Of a DNA stretch of 16,490 nucleotides, positions 1-6,716 are shown piece after piece; within the stretch, counting starts at the first letter, position 1, and each line of letters begins with the position of its first letter. A model generated the notes under the pieces. The model had not been told where the DNA came from. It made no database searches and worked only from the letters and a program-made list of their open reading frames with translations. The DNA comes from Nitrospirae bacterium UBA4572 (GTDB lineage: Bacteria; Nitrospirota; Leptospirillia; Leptospirillales; Leptospirillaceae). The position numbers and the translations under genes were made by a program. Where the stretch lies: the NCBI GenBank assembly GCA_002387725.1, contig DGKK01000026.1, positions 17,846 to 34,335 on the forward strand, given 5' to 3'.

Positions 1-1
1 G

Positions 2-760
2 GAGCCGTTCATGCCCAACGATACCGACCTGGTGGCGGGTGAATTCATCGTCCTGACCGGTCCAAACATGGCCGGAAAGTCCACCTACATGCGGCAGGTG
101 GCCCTCATTGTTCTCATGGCCCATGCCGGAGCCCCTGTGCCGGCAGATGAGGCACGGATTCCTCCCACCGACCGGATTATTGCCCGGGTGGGAGCCCAGG
201 ACAACATTCTAGAGGGAGCCTCAACCTTTATGGTCGAAATGCAGGAAGTCGCCAGAATCCTGAGTTCGGCGACGCCCCGAAGCCTCGTTCTTCTTGATGA
301 GGTGGGGCGAGGAACCGCCACCTTCGACGGTATGGCCATTGCCTGGGCGGTGAGCGAATTCATTCATGACAGGATCCAGAGCCGGACGCTCTTTGCCACC
401 CATTATCACGAGCTCTCCGAGCTGGCAAGGCGCCGGGAGAGGGTCAGAAACCAGACTGTTCGTGTCTCCATCCGACAGGGGAGGCCCCTCTTTGAGCATC
501 GCATCGTCGATGGGCGAGCGGAGCAGTCTTACGGAATCGAGGTGGCGAGGCTTGCGGGACTCCCGGAAGAGGTGGTGGGACGTGCCTCCGAGATCCTCGG
601 TTTTTGGGAGGGGGGAGCCAAGAAGACGGTCCTCCCGAAGGAGAGGACCCTTCCTCCCGATCGGGATTTTTCCATGCCGCTCTTTTCCTGGAAGCGGCGA
701 CTGGAAGAAAAAAAGGGCGAGGGAATGACAGGAATGAATGAGAGGGAGGGGAAAGAGTGA
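2..760 (+). CDS. mutS: DNA mismatch repair protein MutS, C-terminal ATPase part (5' end outside window)
   Basis: MutS is the cytoplasmic mismatch-recognition ATPase that recruits MutL. Only the C-terminal ABC-type ATPase domain is here; the frame is open from position 2 and the first visible residues (EPFMPNDTDL) lie inside the protein. Counting from the methionine at 11, the Walker A loop GPNMAGKST is at residues 17-25, STFMVEMQE (signature region) at 71-79, Walker B LVLLDEVGRGT at 92-102, and the switch motif ATHYHEL at 129-135. This order and spacing match MutS1 rather than MutS2, since no Smr tail follows. The end is a charged, lysine/glutamate-rich tail of ordinary length. The stop overlaps the next gene's GTG start by 4 nt, so the downstream protein is probably made from the same mRNA. 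The methionine at 11 is an internal residue, not a start. Confidence 0.96.
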   Translation, partial: EPFMPNDTDLVAGEFIVLTGPNMAGKSTYMRQVALIVLMAHAGAPVPADEARIPPTDRIIARVGAQDNILEGASTFMVEMQEVARILSSATPRSLVLLDEVGRGTATFDGMAIAWAVSEFIHDRIQSRTLFATHYHELSELARRRERVRNQTVRVSIRQGRPLFEHRIVDGRAEQSYGIEVARLAGLPEEVVGRASEILGFWEGGAKKTVLPKERTLPPDRDFSMPLFSWKRRLEEKKGEGMTGMNEREGKE

Positions 761-1935
761 TCCAAGAGGAACCAAGCATGACCCAAGGGGGAGACGATCC
801 TCTGGAGAGCCTTGAGGCGATTCTCCGATCGGGAACCCCCGATCAGGTTCTTGCCGACGTGATGAAGATCAACCAGCTTCCGGACATTCTCGACTTTCTT
901 GCCGAAGAGGGCGAGCTTTCCTCTTTGGCAGATCTTCCGGCCATGACCCCCGCCTGGTCCCTGTTTATTCGTAACTATCTGGAGATGTCCCACGACCGGT
1001 TTGATCTGGAGATGGAGATTGAGGATTCCTCTCAGGAGCAGGCGGTCTTTGGCTTGGGGATCATTCTTGACCTCGACCGCCCCCTTCCGCCGCGCATGAC
1101 CCTTGAGGCTCTCGCACCGCTGGCTCGGCTGGTGGAGACGATCCTCTCTCCCGAGGGTTCGGGAGCGGAGGTCTTTCTCCACCCCCGGATACTGTCGTTT
1201 GCAGATCTTTATACTTTTTCGTATGATTCAAGGCGCGGGTTTGTGGACGAACGCATGACCTTCGGCTTCTCCATGGATTCCTCGGGATCTCTTGACCGAG
1301 TTCCTGTGATGAACGGGGATGCTCCCCTTGGGGACTGGGACGAGCCGGCAGAGAGTCTCCTGGCTCCGAATGATCCGATCCGACGCGCCTTCGGGAAGAC
1401 CCTCGACAATGGTCGCGGGGCGATTGTAGGACTGGTGCGGATGACTCCTCCCGAAGATGAGGAGTGGGGCGATTTCCTTGATCGTCGGTTTTCCTCGGAA
1501 ATCGGCGAAGCGATGGGTGCCCTCGTGGGCCAGATCTTTGACCTCACCGCCCCGTTTTCCGGGGAGGATGAGGGGCGGGAGGGGGGGCAGGTCTCCCTTG
1601 TTCCCTGGTCGATCCTTCTTCCGATGGGGGTGACCATCGAGATGGGGGCCTTTCTTTCCGAGGTTGTTGAAAATCAGAAGGATTTCGGGAAAAAGGGCAA
1701 GGATGCCCGAAAGAGCCTGGATATTACCCCGGTTTGGCGTGACGGGACTCTCATGGCCGAGCTGGATCTCTCTGTCCCGGGCAAGGGCCCGGCAAGGTTC
1801 CCTGTGGTTGATGACTATGTGGCGGGATTCATGGAAAACTACGTTCCGGAAATCGTGCAGTCGATGATGGGGCTCACGGTTCGATGGAACAAGAAAAAAG
1901 GCGGGGGGAGATTCCTCTCGCTGGGAGTGCTCTGA
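757..1935 (+). CDS. Unrecognised acidic 392-residue protein coupled to mutS
   Basis: I do not recognise a family. The protein is soluble-looking and strongly acidic in its first two thirds, with no signal peptide or convincing membrane segment. Leucine-rich helices fill the first 60 residues. A short basic tail (KKKGGG near the end) follows a probable alpha/beta C-terminal region. I see no catalytic motif, cysteine pair or nucleotide-binding loop. The start is GTG at 757, which overlaps the mutS stop as GTGA and has a purine-rich Shine-Dalgarno (gggagggg) just upstream. An ATG at 778, also preceded by a purine run (agagga), is an alternative that would shorten the protein by 7 residues. The overlap with mutS and with the next gene implies co-transcription, but neighbours of mutS are often functionally unrelated, so no role is assigned. 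Confidence 0.8.
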   Translation: MIQEEPSMTQGGDDPLESLEAILRSGTPDQVLADVMKINQLPDILDFLAEEGELSSLADLPAMTPAWSLFIRNYLEMSHDRFDLEMEIEDSSQEQAVFGLGIILDLDRPLPPRMTLEALAPLARLVETILSPEGSGAEVFLHPRILSFADLYTFSYDSRRGFVDERMTFGFSMDSSGSLDRVPVMNGDAPLGDWDEPAESLLAPNDPIRRAFGKTLDNGRGAIVGLVRMTPPEDEEWGDFLDRRFSSEIGEAMGALVGQIFDLTAPFSGEDEGREGGQVSLVPWSILLPMGVTIEMGAFLSEVVENQKDFGKKGKDARKSLDITPVWRDGTLMAELDLSVPGKGPARFPVVDDYVAGFMENYVPEIVQSMMGLTVRWNKKKGGGRFLSLGVL

Positions 1936-3044
1936 TCCTTTCCCTTCGTTCCTTTTGCTCCCTACGCTCATTTGTCCTCTCTGCCCTGGGGGGAGTCCTT
2001 TTTTTCTCAGGCCCCCATTCGGCGGAGCCCGCTGATCTTCCTGCTCCCCTCTTTGTCACTTCTTACCCCCATGGGCGCCTCACATTGGCCGGCGGAGGGG
2101 ATCGTTCTCTGCTCTTTGTTCTCTCCAAGCCTTCCGGCTCGCTCTTTCGCATCAATCCGCAAAATGGGCAGGAGTCCCTTCGCCTCAAAGGGATCCCTCA
2201 CCCTGAGGACCTGGCTGTCGATACCGGGGGACGGAGGCTCCTGGTCTCTCTTGACGCAAGTCGGAGCCTCTGGGTCCTTCCTGTTTCTTCGGGGCCTCCC
2301 GTCAGCATGACGGTGGGGCTCAATCCGGGGCAGATCATTCGAACGCCCACCGGGGATCTTTATCTTGCGGCTCGGGCCGTCCATATCATCTACCACTTGA
2401 ATCCGGTGACCGATCGACCGGATGGCTGGAGTGCGATGGGGGACATCTTTCCCCTGATCGCCTCCGACGGCAAGGGGGATCTTTGGCTTCCCCTGTCCCG
2501 GGGGGAGCAGGTGGCCGACCTGTCTCCCCGAACCCTTGAAATCCGGAAGATTTTCGACATCGACTCCTGTCGGGAGCCTTCCCGGGTGATTCCCCTGTCC
2601 TCGGGAGGCTTTGTTGTCGGGTGTCGCCATGCCCTCCTTGTGGAGGGACCGAATGGGGAGGAGACCGCTCGCCTGCGGCTTCGGGGACCCCTCTCCCGGG
2701 GAGTCCGGGACATGGCTCTTCTTCCGGGAGGCCATCGTCTTCTCGTCTCCTTTCAAAGATGCAAAACTCTGAATCTTTATCATCTTCCTGATCTTTCAAG
2801 GATTTCCTCGTTCCATCTCTCCTATCTCCCTGTGCGCTTGTATTATTTTGAAAAATGGCCTACTCTTTTCATTGTGATGGATGATCTGGAAAATGACAGG
2901 ACAAGGCTTTCTGCCTATCCCCTCTCCGCTTTCGGAGTTCCTTCTCTGTCGCCTCAGATTGTCCAAAAGTCTCCTCCCCCTTCGCCGACGAAGCTTATGC
3001 CTCGTGCTGCTCCTTCACCCTCCAGCCCAAGGACCCGTTCATGA
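1884..3044 (+). CDS. Exported beta-propeller-like protein (NHL/YVTN type), function unknown
   Basis: The N-terminus has basic residues (KRR), then a hydrophobic stretch (about residues 27-42) ending near SGPHSAEPA, which looks like a Sec signal peptide; mature export to the periplasm or beyond is inferred. The rest shows repeated short beta-strand units with hydrophobic-glycine/aspartate turns (LAVDTGGRRLLVSLD, LIASDGKGDLWLPLS, MALLPGGHRLLVSFQ), about 40-45 residues apart, as in six- or seven-bladed YVTN/NHL propellers. The C-terminal 30 residues are rich in proline and serine and probably disordered. The ATG at 1884 lies 52 nt inside the previous gene and has a poor ribosome site. A CTG at 1932, preceded by GGGAG and overlapping the upstream stop as CTGA, would give a more standard signal peptide. 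The 3' end overlaps fabI by 4 nt (ATGA). The ligand or partner is unknown. Confidence 0.72.
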   Translation: MEQEKRRGEIPLAGSALILSLRSFCSLRSFVLSALGGVLFFSGPHSAEPADLPAPLFVTSYPHGRLTLAGGGDRSLLFVLSKPSGSLFRINPQNGQESLRLKGIPHPEDLAVDTGGRRLLVSLDASRSLWVLPVSSGPPVSMTVGLNPGQIIRTPTGDLYLAARAVHIIYHLNPVTDRPDGWSAMGDIFPLIASDGKGDLWLPLSRGEQVADLSPRTLEIRKIFDIDSCREPSRVIPLSSGGFVVGCRHALLVEGPNGEETARLRLRGPLSRGVRDMALLPGGHRLLVSFQRCKTLNLYHLPDLSRISSFHLSYLPVRLYYFEKWPTLFIVMDDLENDRTRLSAYPLSAFGVPSLSPQIVQKSPPPSPTKLMPRAAPSPSSPRTRS

Positions 3045-3850
3045 CCGACATTCCCTCCCCGGCCTTCTCATTGCTTGCCTCCCGACATATTCTCGTCACG
3101 GGGGTCGCCAACCGGTGGTCCATTGCCTGGGCCGTGGCCCAGTCCATTGTCAAGGCGGGGGGACGCGTCACCTTCACCTATCAGGGAGAGTCGCAGCGGT
3201 CCACGCTGGAAAAGCTCCTCTCCGAGCTTCCCTCCGTGGGGCCGGCGCCCCTTCTCCTTTCCCTTGACGTGAAAAATGATGCAGAGATCGTCGCCGTGGC
3301 CGACCGTCTGGCGAAGGAGAATCTGCGGCTCGATGGCCTTGTTCACAGCATCGCCTTTGCAAAACGAGAGGAGCTCGACGGAGCCTTTCTCGAGACCAGC
3401 CGCGAAGGATTCATCCTGGCCCAGGAGATCAGCGCCTTTTCCCTCGTGGCGCTCTGCCGGGCCTTTCTTCCTCTCCTGAACCCCCAGGCCTCCATCGTTG
3501 CCATGACCTACCTGGGGTCGGAGCGGATCGTTCCCCACTACAATGTGATGGGGGCGGCCAAGGCCTCCCTTGAGGCGTCGGTCCGATACCTTGCCCATGA
3601 CCTTGGGGCGAAGGGGATTCGGGTCAACGCCGTCAGTGCCGGTCCCATCAAGACGGCCTCGGGACGGGCCATCAAGGGCTTTGTCGACATGCAGAAGGCC
3701 GTCGCCGATCGGGCTCCCCTCAAGGGCCAGGAGCTCACCTCGGAAGAAGTGGCGGATGCCACTGTGGCCCTGCTTTCCCCACTGATGAGAGCGGTGACGG
3801 GGGAGGTCCTCTTCGTCGACCTGGGCTATCGCCAGATGGGGATGTTCTGA
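3041..3850 (+). CDS. fabI: Enoyl-[acyl-carrier-protein] reductase (NADH), FabI
   Basis: FabI catalyses the last reduction of each fatty-acid elongation cycle, turning trans-2-enoyl-ACP into acyl-ACP with NAD(P)H in the cytoplasm. The 269-residue protein is of normal length. The divergent dinucleotide-binding loop GVANRWSIAWAVA is at 21-33. The active-site set is Y157 (TYLGSER), Y167 (HYNVMG) and K174 (AAKASLEA); the seven-residue Tyr-Lys spacing is that of FabI, not of FabG. NAVSAGPIKT at 196-205 is the conserved loop before the substrate-binding helix. SIAFA at 103-107 carries alanine where E. coli FabI has the glycine known from triclosan resistance; as I recall, alanine also occurs naturally in the staphylococcal enzyme, so resistance cannot be claimed. 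The start ATG overlaps the upstream stop and has AAGGA nearby. It is the only fatty-acid gene in the window. Confidence 0.95.
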   Translation: MTDIPSPAFSLLASRHILVTGVANRWSIAWAVAQSIVKAGGRVTFTYQGESQRSTLEKLLSELPSVGPAPLLLSLDVKNDAEIVAVADRLAKENLRLDGLVHSIAFAKREELDGAFLETSREGFILAQEISAFSLVALCRAFLPLLNPQASIVAMTYLGSERIVPHYNVMGAAKASLEASVRYLAHDLGAKGIRVNAVSAGPIKTASGRAIKGFVDMQKAVADRAPLKGQELTSEEVADATVALLSPLMRAVTGEVLFVDLGYRQMGMF

Positions 3851-3892
3851 GAAATTCGGGAATGGGGGAAGGCTTTCTCTCATCCCGTCCAA

Positions 3893-3908
3893 CCTTCCTT
3901 TGAAGGAG
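3893..3908 (+). promoter_or_regulatory. Ribosome-binding site of the Rieske gene, partly inside a small hairpin
   Basis: The Shine-Dalgarno AAGGAG (3903-3908) lies 6 nt before the ATG at 3915 and decides that start. CCTTC (3893-3897) can pair with GAAGG (3902-3906) across a 4-nt loop, covering four of the six Shine-Dalgarno bases. A five-pair stem is weak, so a regulatory effect is only possible. Confidence 0.5.
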
Positions 3909-3914
3909 AGTTCC

Positions 3915-4847
3915 ATGGACAAAGAGGTCACCTACCGTGTCGGAATTCCCGTGATGGGAGTCCGGGGAGAATCGCTCGGTCGGCTGGAAAAGGTTCTTTT
4001 GATGGAGTCGCGCCATCAGGTGACGGCGCTGGTGGTCCGCTCGCTCGACTCCATGCATATCCTTCCCCTCGACCGGGTCACAGAGCTCAATGCCGCGGAA
4101 ATTCGGACGAACGTCACTCCCGAGGAGCTTCATGGCTTCCCCGTCTTCGACCCCACCCAGTATGAGGAGGTTCCCCCCTGGTTTTTTCCTCCGGGCCACC
4201 ATATCGAGCTGGGAGCGCTTGTCACCATCAAGCCGCTTGATGTTCGGGAGCAGGGCGAAGAGGATGCCTTGACCCGCCGAGCCTTCATGGGACGGTCTGT
4301 GGCCATTCTCGCGGCCGCAATCGGAGTTTCCCTGCTGGTTCCCATCGGGGGATATATCATGGCCGCGGCCACCACCCCCGTGAAAGACTCCTGGCGTGAT
4401 CTGGGGGTCAAGCTGCAGGACCTTCCGATGGACGAACCCGTCTCCCACTCCTTCCGGGCCTTCTCCGTCAGCGGGTGGATGCGTGTTCCCGAGGAGCGGT
4501 CGGTCTGGCTCATTCGCCATTCGGGAGTCTCCGATCCCCAGTCGGAGCCAGAGGACAAGATTCTGGGGCTCGATTCTCCCCTTGAGCTGGCCAACTCGGA
4601 CCCTCGCCTGACCGTCCTCTCCCCCATCTGTCCCCATCTGGGATGTGAGCCCCAGTGGCACAAGGGCCAGAAACTTTTCATCTGCCCCTGCCATCACTCC
4701 ATCTACCAGTTGAACGGGAAACGCATAGGGGGGCCCGCTCCCCGTCCGATGGACCAGCTTCCCGTCCGCATTGCTTCCGATGGTTCCATCTCGGTCATCT
4801 ACGAGCAGTTTGCCATCGGTATCGCTGCCAAAAAACGTCTGGCCTGA
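3915..4847 (+). CDS. Rieske [2Fe-2S] protein of a bc-type complex with an N-terminal PRC-barrel-like domain
   Basis: This is the iron-sulfur subunit that takes an electron from quinol at the Qo site and passes it to cytochrome c. The 310-residue protein has three parts. Residues 5-75 look like a PRC-barrel (G-x-P-V start, GESLGRLEKV, VTALVV, HILPLDRV). Residues 119-149 carry a twin-arginine motif TRRAFMG and a hydrophobic anchor, so this part should be inserted by Tat. The C-terminal Rieske fold has CPHLGC at 239-244 and CPCHHS at 257-262. Predicted cluster ligands are C239, H241, C257 and H260, with a C244-C259 disulfide. The start at ATG 3915 is chosen over a TTG at 3900 because AAGGAG sits between them. 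The cytochrome b gene follows after 16 nt. Typical Rieske subunits are under 200 residues and begin at the Tat signal, so the 118-residue cytoplasmic extension is unusual. Confidence 0.92.
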   Translation: MDKEVTYRVGIPVMGVRGESLGRLEKVLLMESRHQVTALVVRSLDSMHILPLDRVTELNAAEIRTNVTPEELHGFPVFDPTQYEEVPPWFFPPGHHIELGALVTIKPLDVREQGEEDALTRRAFMGRSVAILAAAIGVSLLVPIGGYIMAAATTPVKDSWRDLGVKLQDLPMDEPVSHSFRAFSVSGWMRVPEERSVWLIRHSGVSDPQSEPEDKILGLDSPLELANSDPRLTVLSPICPHLGCEPQWHKGQKLFICPCHHSIYQLNGKRIGGPAPRPMDQLPVRIASDGSISVIYEQFAIGIAAKKRLA

Positions 4848-4863
4848 CAGGAAGGGACAAAAA

Positions 4864-6231
4864 ATGGGACACAAAATTTATGCCTATCTCGACGAGCGCA
4901 TCAGAATCTCGAGTCTGATGGGCTTTCTCCTGAACGAGCCGATGCCTGGCGGATCACGATGGGCCTACATACCGGGCTCCATGGTGTTCTTTGTCCTGAT
5001 CCTCCAATTCATTACGGGGATGATGCTCGCCTTTTACTATGGGGGGACTCCCGATCATGCCTGGGACAGCGTCAACTATATCGACCACCTCACCTATAAT
5101 GGCGTGGGGGTCGGACGGCTGATCCGGGGAATCCATTACTGGGGATCCTCGATCATGGTGATTGCCGTGGGCATCCACCTCCTCCAGGTCTTTCTCTGGG
5201 GAGCCTACAAGCGGCCTCGGGAGATCATGTGGCTCGTCGGCGTGGTGCTTCTCGGCCTGACCATGACGGCCTCCTTTTCAGGATACCTCCTGCCTTGGGA
5301 TGAGCGGGCCTATTGGGGGACGATCGTCGGAACCAACATGATCGGTCTTGTTCCTTTTGTGGGTGAGGCCATCAAGGATGCCATCCGGGGCGGGGTGGGG
5401 CTAGGGGCCTTGACTCTTTCGCACTTCTTCACCCTGCATACGATGATCCTTCCCACCCTCTTCATTCTCTTTGTCATGCTGCACATGGTGATCTTTCGCC
5501 GGGTGGGGCCGGCCGGTCCCTTTTCCGGCTCTCCTGAAAAGCTCGAGGCGACGAAGGATACCTTTTACCCGCGCCAGGTGTTGATGGATGCCTTTGGGAT
5601 GCTGGGAATCTTTATTTTTATCCTGGCGCTCGCCATCCTTCATCCTCCCGGACTCGAATCCGTTGCCAATCCTTCCAATGCAGCCTACAATCCGACGCCT
5701 GCATGGTATTTCGACTGGATCTTCGAGCTTCTCAAGCTCATTCGTCCGGAGATCGTAGGGGTCGTGGGGCTGCCTGTCCTTATCGCCGTCGTGCTAATTT
5801 TCTTGCCCTTCATCGACAAAAAGCCGGTGCGATCCCCCTTCAGGAGGCCGTTTGCGGTCTTGTCCACCCTCTTTGTCCTGACCGCCATGCTGGTGCTCTC
5901 CCTCATGGCCGAAAACGGGTATAAAAAACTTGTCGATGTCGACAGGGCGGCCATGCTCAGGGGCCAGACGGTCTTCAATACCGCCGGATGCATGGGGTGC
6001 CATACGCTCTTCGGGAAGGGCGGCAAGATTGGTCCCGACCTCTCAGAAGAGGGGCTCGTGGGCCATTCCGTGCACTGGCTGACCGTCCAGTTTGTGAACT
6101 CCAAGGCCCACTTTCCGGATTCCATCATGCCGGATTTCACCTATCTCACGCCGCAGCAGCAGCACGATCTTGCCATGTACATCTCTTCTCTGGGGCGCAT
6201 GAACTGGCCTGATCCCACAAAGACACCCTAA
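4864..6231 (+). CDS. Cytochrome b (b6 plus subunit IV) fused to a C-terminal monoheme cytochrome c
   Basis: This is the membrane core of a quinol:cytochrome c oxidoreductase. The 455-residue protein holds four b6-type helices (about 40-58, 91-110, 121-144, 190-212) and three subunit IV-type helices (about 241-260, 296-316, 329-349), then a class I-like cytochrome c domain. Heme b ligands are H91/H105 and H192/H207; the 14 and 15 residue spacings are those of cytochrome b6 rather than mitochondrial cytochrome b. The Qo motif reads PAWY at 279-282 instead of PEWY. Heme c binds at CMGCH (376-380), with M422 in SIMPDF as the likely sixth ligand. Seven helices starting from an inside N-terminus put both PAWY and the cytochrome c on the periplasmic side, as needed. 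The ATG at 4864, with AGGAAGGGA upstream, is preferred over an upstream open frame from 4771 that runs through the Rieske gene. A strong terminator follows. Confidence 0.95.
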   Translation: MGHKIYAYLDERIRISSLMGFLLNEPMPGGSRWAYIPGSMVFFVLILQFITGMMLAFYYGGTPDHAWDSVNYIDHLTYNGVGVGRLIRGIHYWGSSIMVIAVGIHLLQVFLWGAYKRPREIMWLVGVVLLGLTMTASFSGYLLPWDERAYWGTIVGTNMIGLVPFVGEAIKDAIRGGVGLGALTLSHFFTLHTMILPTLFILFVMLHMVIFRRVGPAGPFSGSPEKLEATKDTFYPRQVLMDAFGMLGIFIFILALAILHPPGLESVANPSNAAYNPTPAWYFDWIFELLKLIRPEIVGVVGLPVLIAVVLIFLPFIDKKPVRSPFRRPFAVLSTLFVLTAMLVLSLMAENGYKKLVDVDRAAMLRGQTVFNTAGCMGCHTLFGKGGKIGPDLSEEGLVGHSVHWLTVQFVNSKAHFPDSIMPDFTYLTPQQQHDLAMYISSLGRMNWPDPTKTP

Positions 6232-6272
6232 GAAGTACTGCCGGCGGTCGCCTGTCAAAAAAGAGTGAAATG

Positions 6273-6300
6273 AAAAAGGCCCCTTTTCGGGGCCTTTTTT
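6273..6300. terminator. Bidirectional intrinsic terminator
   Basis: GGCCCC (6278-6283) pairs with GGGGCC (6289-6294) across the loop TTTTC. Five A on the left and six T on the right extend the stem and supply a U-tract in both directions. It can end the rightward cytochrome transcript (stop at 6231) and the leftward glutaredoxin-like transcript (stop at 6319). Confidence 0.93.
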
Positions 6301-6318
6301 GTTGGGGGGGAAAGGGAG

Positions 6319-6570
6319 TTATCGGGCCGACTTGAGAAGTGAAATCGCCCGCTGCCTGTCGGGAACGCCGACAAAATAGGGCCGGTCCCCGACCAGTGTC
6401 GTGGGAACGGAACGAATGTTGAATCTCTCCGCCAGCTCCTTGCCGCGGGGGGTATCGATATCGATCTCTTCGTAGCTGAAAGGGATTTCCTGTCTGAGAC
6501 GGGTCCAGAAACTTTTGGCGGCAGGGCAACTGGGACACCAGCTGGCATAGACGAGCCGAACCTTGGCCAT
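6319..6570 (-). CDS. Small glutaredoxin/thioredoxin-like protein with WCPSC active site
   Basis: An 83-residue thioredoxin-fold protein, probably a cytoplasmic dithiol-disulfide exchanger. The active site WCPSC is at residues 11-15 (C12, C15) after the first strand (KVRLVYAS). The cis-proline is P56 in IRSVPTT, and a glycine-rich turn closes the fold. The length fits glutaredoxins and the small archaeal-type thioredoxins. The first 54 residues of the longer open frame contain no thioredoxin-fold sequence, and the ATG ending at 6570 has AGGAG about 9 nt upstream, so the short form is chosen. The partner (glutathione or a thioredoxin reductase) cannot be read from the sequence. It is transcribed away from the neighbouring DUF6132-like/RidA pair, with promoters that overlap theirs. 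Confidence 0.88.
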   Translation of the reverse strand: MAKVRLVYASWCPSCPAAKSFWTRLRQEIPFSYEEIDIDTPRGKELAERFNIRSVPTTLVGDRPYFVGVPDRQRAISLLKSAR

Positions 6571-6608
6571 GGATCTTTTCTCCTGGAAAATGGTGACGAG
6601 AACGGCTG

Positions 6609-6638
6609 TTGTCAGCCCCTCTCTCTTGTTCTTATAAT
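6609..6638 (+). promoter_or_regulatory. Predicted sigma-70 promoter for the DUF6132-like/RidA pair
   Basis: TTGTCA (6609-6614) and a perfect TATAAT (6633-6638) are separated by 18 nt. Transcription would start near 6645, leaving a leader of about 70 nt before the ATG at 6717. The -10 box is the left arm of a palindrome shared with the opposite promoter. Confidence 0.6.
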
Positions 6639-6639
6639 A

Positions 6640-6648
6640 ATTATAGCA
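6640..6648 (-). promoter_or_regulatory. Predicted extended -10 promoter for the glutaredoxin-like gene
   Basis: On the minus strand TGC directly precedes TATAAT (6645-6640), an extended -10 element, which can work with a poor -35; none is obvious upstream. Transcription would start near 6633 and reach the ATG at 6570 after about 60 nt. Confidence 0.6.
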
Positions 6649-6716
6649 TCTGTGGGCTGGCTCAGGGAGAATGGATTCCCGGAAAAATGGCTTGGTGTGG
6701 CAGAAGGAAGAACGCG

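Noticed and set aside
3350..3361. Alanine at the FabI position known from triclosan-resistance mutants.
   Set aside because: I recall alanine at this position in the staphylococcal enzyme, which is triclosan-sensitive, so it does not indicate resistance.
3900..3914. TTG start at 3900 for the Rieske gene.
   Set aside because: The AAGGAG site lies after this codon and serves ATG 3915.
3068..3931. 287-residue minus-strand open frame opposite fabI.
   Set aside because: Composition (His/Gly/Asp-rich) is that of a reverse-strand shadow; FabI on the plus strand is certain.
4771..4863. Upstream in-frame start for cytochrome b.
   Set aside because: It would add 31 non-conserved residues overlapping the Rieske coding end; ATG 4864 has AGGAAGGGA just before it.
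3735..4874. 379-residue minus-strand open frame opposite the Rieske gene.
   Set aside because: It is an antisense shadow in GC-rich DNA; the plus-strand Rieske motifs are unambiguous and this frame shows no domain.
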